DNA of 64,000 nt from Cafeteria roenbergensis. Lineage: Eukaryota > Sar > Bigyra > Bicosoecida > Cafeteriaceae. Shown here in pieces: positions 60,202 through 64,000 of this stretch. Position numbers and translations under genes: made by a program. The stretch's first letter is position 1. The number at the start of each line of letters is the position of its first letter. The notes under the pieces are model-generated. The model had not been told where the DNA came from and did not search any database. It worked only from the letters and a program-made list of their open reading frames with translations. The stretch covers positions 186,001-250,000 of the forward strand of contig VLTN01000048.1 of the NCBI GenBank assembly GCA_008330645.1, written 5' to 3'.

Positions 60202-63200
60202 CTATACACCGGAGTCGCTTGACCGCTGCGCGTGGGATCGCCTGACCGACCGCACAACGCTGCCGCTGGCAGAGCCCGCTGCGCCCCCTCGCCGCACACT
60301 TCGCTTCCCCTCTAGCTGCTGCGTGATGGCCACTGCGTCGAGCACCGTGCCTGCGAGCGGGACCTCTCGCGAGGCGTCCGACCCGTCCACGCTGCCAGAT
60401 CGGCCAAACGTTGCCCCGGACTCCCGTCGGCTGTGGGACACCCACTCGACAGAGGCCCGCTTGCGGCGGCTGGAGGAGGCCGTTGAGCCGGTCCGACGGA
60501 TGCTGAGAGAGCGGCTCTGGTCGCTGTCGCAGCCCGGGCTGGAACCCTGGGCTTCGGCGGCGCCACCGGACACGACCCTGAACCTGCTTCCGGGTCCGCC
60601 GCCGCTGACGCGTGATCCAGACCACGGACCCCCCGCCGGCGACGCCGCCGCCAGCGACGCCGCCGCCGCCGCTGCGGACGCCGCCGACACCGGGCCCGTG
60701 AACGACCCCGCCGCCGCGAGAGACCCGGGGGACAGCGGAGCGGGCAGGCGGTCCCGGCCACCTCCCGCGGAGTCCGGCGACCGGCCGCGGCCGTGGCTGG
60801 GACTGACGCTGGAATCGCGAATTCGGGCGTAGCTCTGCCCGGCAGCGGCCCGGGCGGTCGAACCCGACGCCGAGGCCGATACCCAGGGGTGTGCGCCGTC
60901 GTGCTTGCGGTGACTCCGCGCGTGCGAGGCACCAGACGCGCCAGCCACGGTCGCCACGCCGCCGCTGCCCCAGCCGCTGACGGTGCCGCCGCCGCCGCCG
61001 ACGCCGCCGCCGACGCCGCCGACGCCACCTCCTCCCCCTGCGCCGTCCGCCTCGGCTCCCAGCACCGCGATGTTCGCGTTCATGGCTCTGCCCAGCGCCG
61101 CCATGTGCTCTGCCGGGAGCGGCACGGCCATTTTCTTGCCGATGGCTACGACTGACGTCTGCGCGAACTCGAGCAAGCTCTGCAACTTTCCGCCCACGCG
61201 CTCCTCCATGGCCGCCACCAGCGCCAAACACTCCGCCGCCTCGGCGTCGCTCACGCCCGCCGACAGGGCGGTGAGCACCGCTTGTCGCGAAGAGTCGAGC
61301 TCTGCCGTGAGCTCTGCCAGCGCGCGCAGGGAGAGACGGGCGCTTTCCCGGAAATCTCCGCTGATCGCGACCATGAGGGGGTTCTGACTGACGAGCCTGG
61401 ACAGCCAATCGCGGCGGGTGGAGGCGGCGAGGCTGGCGCTGGCAGACTGCGCGTCCGCCGCCGCGGCGTGCAGCGCGCTGCTGGCAGCCCGGCTGTGCAT
61501 GCCGAAGGCGCCGCCGCCGCCGTCCCCCGGCCCTCGGGGGCCGCCGCCGGCAGAGCCCGCCGCTGCCCTGTGGGCGGCGTCCGGGCGTCTGTCGCGCCCC
61601 GCTGGAAGGGCGGGTCCTCTGGCCGGCTTGGACGTCAGCGGCACCTGCGCCCGCGCGCCAGCCATGGCGGGGTTGGAGGCTATCACCGGCTCTGAGAGGG
61701 CGACGTCGACCAGCGGCGGGGGCGGCCGCCACGGGGCCTGCTCCGCAGGGGTGCCCCCGCCGCTGGCCCCGCCGGTCGGGGCGGCGGCTGCTGGCCTTGG
61801 CGTTGGCGCGGGAGCCACGCGTGCCGACGACCTGAACGCCGGCAGAGCTGGCGCGAACAGCGACTTGGGGGGGTTTCGCGAAGCGTGGGCCTCCACGTCC
61901 TGACCGCTCGGGAGGTCCCCACGGACCCGGTGGTGATGGTCGCGTGATGGCGCCTGATGCTCGGGCCGGCTGGCGTCGGGGGCTCCTGAGTCAGCCCGGC
62001 CGCACGCGCTTGGTCGATCGCTCCGGCGGCGGCTGGATCGAGATCCGCTGCCCTGTGTCCCCGAGGCGGCCGCGCCACCTGCCGCGTCCTGGATGGTGGC
62101 GCCAGACTCGTTGACCGTCGAGAGATGGCTGAGTGACTCCGCTGCAACCGCTGCCTCCGACCGACGGCCGTCGCTGCTGCGGGCTCTGGCTCTGTCGCCC
62201 CGTCGTGGCTCCGTTCCGGTCCGGCGCATCGTTCTGCCGGCTCCGCTCGGGGGTCGCATCTTCCCGGACCGGCTATGGGACGGTTCCGCGAACAGCTCTG
62301 CCACTGCCGCCTCGGCTGCCGAGAGCGGTGGCGCAATCCTTCCGGAACCGCCCTGCGACTGTCGTTCCAGCCTTGCTGTGACCGCCACAGTTCCCGCAGT
62401 TGCAGTGGAGCCGCCCACCGACCGCTGGTGAAGGGAAGTCTCAACTCCGCTGGAGCCTGCCCCGCCGGAAACCCCTTCCGAAACCGGTGCATGCCTACCG
62501 AACTCCGCACCACCCATCACGTCCGCATCAGCATCCGCGGCACGCAGCGCGCCGCTGAGACCGGACACGATGGAGCGGCCTGACTGCCACACCAGCCCTT
62601 CGCTCCGCCCGTCAACGGAAGCCCCGTGCCGCTCCGGCAGAGCCGAGCTCGACCCACCGGTAGAGCCCGGGGCCAGGCCAACAGCGCCCGCGGCCCGGCT
62701 CGGTGACGAGGAGCAGCCGGAAGCCCCGGCCGTCGAGCCCAGACATCCACCGCCGGTCACGGCGCCGGCCACGGCACCATCCGCCCCGCTGTTGCTGCCA
62801 CCGGCAGCTGCTTCGGATTCTCCGTCGCTCGCATCGGCAGAGCCGCCGCCAGCCGCAGCAGCAGGGCTGCCGTCCGACCCTGCCTGCCCGATCGAGCCGC
62901 GGGCTTGGTCTTGGTCGCAGCTCTGCCAGCTGAGCGCCTCCTGGGTGGCTTCCTCGACCAGCTCACGGGCCCGCTCTGCCGTGGCCAGGCTGCGGCGCGG
63001 GTGGCGCAGCCCGCGGCCTCCGACGGCCAGAGAGCCCAGACCGCTCTGCGAGGCGCCGGCAGCGTCCACTTCGACCCCGCCGGCGAAGCCGGGAGCGGTG
63101 TCCGTTGGCTCAAAGGCGGGGTCGGTGACGTCGGGCCGCAGCAGTGCCCCTGACATGGAGCCGGGTGATGCGGCGGTGATTCCGGACTGATGCGCGCGTG

Positions 63201-63984
63201 ATGGCATCGAGAGCGCATGCCCGACCTCCGCTGCGTCATCCGCGCGCCCGGCGCGTCGCCCGGCGACGGATGCTTCCGCTCTGCCGCCTGAATTGCGGTG
63301 ATGGGCGGGTGACGCCAACGACGGCTGGCTCGGCGAGGCACCGTCGCCATAGCCTTGAGCGAGGCCGTCAGGCGCGAAACCGCCGCGGTTTCGCGCGCCA
63401 GGGCCACCTCTCGCCCGGGACGGCGGTGCGAGGCTGCTGCTGCTGCTGCCGCCGCCCCCACCGCCGCCGCCGCCGCCGCCGCCGGAGCCGCCGCCGGAGC
63501 CGCGGCCGGCACGTGCGGCAGCGGCTTCCGTCCCCGCCGAGAGCGAGGGAGCGTCGCCCTTGATTGAGGCGTTGCTGCCCCGAACGCTGCCGCTGGTGCT
63601 GCCGCTGCCTGCGACGCGGCTGCGGCGGTGCAACCGCGCTTGCATCATCGGGCCGGTCATCGCCCCGTCAAACCCGGAGAAGGAGGCTCTCGGCCCCGCA
63701 CCGCCTCTGCCCAGCGGCGACAGGAGTGCCGACACGCCGGCGCCGCCCTTCAGAGCGCGTGTCCCGGACAAACGATTCGCCGAGCTCCGCCTGCGCTCCA
63801 CGCCGCTGCCGACAGACTGGCTCTCCAAGCCGCTCGACGCGCAGCCGGCAGAGCCGGAAACAGCTGCGCTCCCCGCTTGGACGGCCGCCATAGCCGCGTC
63901 GCCCGCGGCCTCCACCGCCGCGTCAAGCCGCAGCCCGTTCCGCCGAACGTGCAGGCTCTGCCGGGAGCCCCCTCGCGGTTCCAT
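60202..63984 (-). CDS. Uncharacterised Ser/Gly-rich protein with one helical domain (1260 aa)
   Basis: I do not recognise it. The frame runs 3.8 kb from MEPRGGSR to a TGA at 60202 and remains open to the window edge, so a longer N-terminus cannot be excluded. Most of it is Ser/Gly/Arg/Ala-rich and disordered, with Gly and Ser runs near residues 170-185 and many RRxS-type sites. Residues about 830-980 look globular and helical: RRDWLSRLVSQNPLMVAISG, then ESARLSLRALAELTAELDSS and a Leu-rich segment with EERVGGKLQSLLEFAQTSVV. This could be a small helical bundle. GRA and AEP tripeptides written with GGCAGAGCC recur. The opposite-strand frames are short. No function is proposed. Confidence 0.65.
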   Translation of the reverse strand: MEPRGGSRQSLHVRRNGLRLDAAVEAAGDAAMAAVQAGSAAVSGSAGCASSGLESQSVGSGVERRRSSANRLSGTRALKGGAGVSALLSPLGRGGAGPRASFSGFDGAMTGPMMQARLHRRSRVAGSGSTSGSVRGSNASIKGDAPSLSAGTEAAAARAGRGSGGGSGGGGGGGGGGGGSSSSSLAPPSRARGGPGARNRGGFAPDGLAQGYGDGASPSQPSLASPAHHRNSGGRAEASVAGRRAGRADDAAEVGHALSMPSRAHQSGITAASPGSMSGALLRPDVTDPAFEPTDTAPGFAGGVEVDAAGASQSGLGSLAVGGRGLRHPRRSLATAERARELVEEATQEALSWQSCDQDQARGSIGQAGSDGSPAAAAGGGSADASDGESEAAAGGSNSGADGAVAGAVTGGGCLGSTAGASGCSSSPSRAAGAVGLAPGSTGGSSSALPERHGASVDGRSEGLVWQSGRSIVSGLSGALRAADADADVMGGAEFGRHAPVSEGVSGGAGSSGVETSLHQRSVGGSTATAGTVAVTARLERQSQGGSGRIAPPLSAAEAAVAELFAEPSHSRSGKMRPPSGAGRTMRRTGTEPRRGDRARARSSDGRRSEAAVAAESLSHLSTVNESGATIQDAAGGAAASGTQGSGSRSSRRRSDRPSACGRADSGAPDASRPEHQAPSRDHHHRVRGDLPSGQDVEAHASRNPPKSLFAPALPAFRSSARVAPAPTPRPAAAAPTGGASGGGTPAEQAPWRPPPPLVDVALSEPVIASNPAMAGARAQVPLTSKPARGPALPAGRDRRPDAAHRAAAGSAGGGPRGPGDGGGGAFGMHSRAASSALHAAAADAQSASASLAASTRRDWLSRLVSQNPLMVAISGDFRESARLSLRALAELTAELDSSRQAVLTALSAGVSDAEAAECLALVAAMEERVGGKLQSLLEFAQTSVVAIGKKMAVPLPAEHMAALGRAMNANIAVLGAEADGAGGGGGVGGVGGGVGGGGGTVSGWGSGGVATVAGASGASHARSHRKHDGAHPWVSASASGSTARAAAGQSYARIRDSSVSPSHGRGRSPDSAGGGRDRLPAPLSPGSLAAAGSFTGPVSAASAAAAAASLAAASPAGGPWSGSRVSGGGPGSRFRVVSGGAAEAQGSSPGCDSDQSRSLSIRRTGSTASSSRRKRASVEWVSHSRRESGATFGRSGSVDGSDASREVPLAGTVLDAVAITQQLEGKRSVRRGGAAGSASGSVVRSVRRSHAQRSSDSGV

Positions 63985-64000
63985 GGTGCCCAGAGCGTTC

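Overview
The window is a compact, very GC-rich stretch of nuclear DNA from a unicellular eukaryote. Genes carry one or a few short GT-AG introns (about 90-360 bases) and are packed on both strands, often as divergent pairs with short shared promoters. The encoded families are eukaryotic: SMC5, insulysin, mitochondrial phosphate carrier, bZIP, ARF-like GTPase and PH domain. Ala/Ser/Gly-rich low-complexity tails are common. A GC-rich heterotrophic protist, such as a Cafeteria-like stramenopile, would fit, but the taxon is inferred from style only and no rRNA or organelle marker is present.

Layout, left to right. 2-6319 (+) is the 3' part of a giant multi-pass membrane protein. 6706-11145 is a pogo/Tigger-like DNA transposon with 24-base inverted ends and two tandem ORFs; it looks less GC-rich than its surroundings. 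11907-12959 (+) is a Fic-domain (AMPylase-type) protein. 13092-14425 (-) is the mitochondrial phosphate carrier. 14770-17001 (-) is a bZIP factor with predicted membrane segments, divergent from SMC5 (17247-21810, +). 22051-25739 (+) is an insulysin-type M16 protease. 26098-33070 (-) is a TPR-linked class III nucleotidyl cyclase with a predicted myristoylated N-terminus. After a gene-poor 1.7 kb, 34773-42131 (+) is a Cys-based phosphatase with a disordered tail of more than 2000 residues. 42542-43828 (+) is an 11beta-HSD1-like dehydrogenase. 44173-46635 (-) is an uncharacterised disordered protein, divergent from an ARF-like GTPase (47091-47995, +). 48425-50913 (+) is a LisH-like disordered protein. 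51699-54602 (+) is a secreted/surface ELWxxDGT-repeat protein with a Ser/Pro stalk and one membrane anchor. 54983-55680 (-) is a small PH-domain protein. 57158-59824 (+) is a long coiled-coil protein. 60202-63984 (-) is a large uncharacterised Ser/Gly-rich protein.

There is no operon-like pathway. The window mixes housekeeping genes (SMC5, phosphate carrier, insulysin, HSD-like) with lineage-specific disordered, signalling and surface proteins. The main observations are a 9-base word, GGCTCTGCC/GGCAGAGCC, repeated far more often than composition predicts in many genes, frames and strands; a bZIP architecture compatible with release by membrane proteolysis; an ARF-like GTPase with Gly at the catalytic Gln position; a Fic protein with an intact N-terminal inhibitory motif beside the transposon; and a short AT-rich dyad in the promoter of the ARF-like gene.
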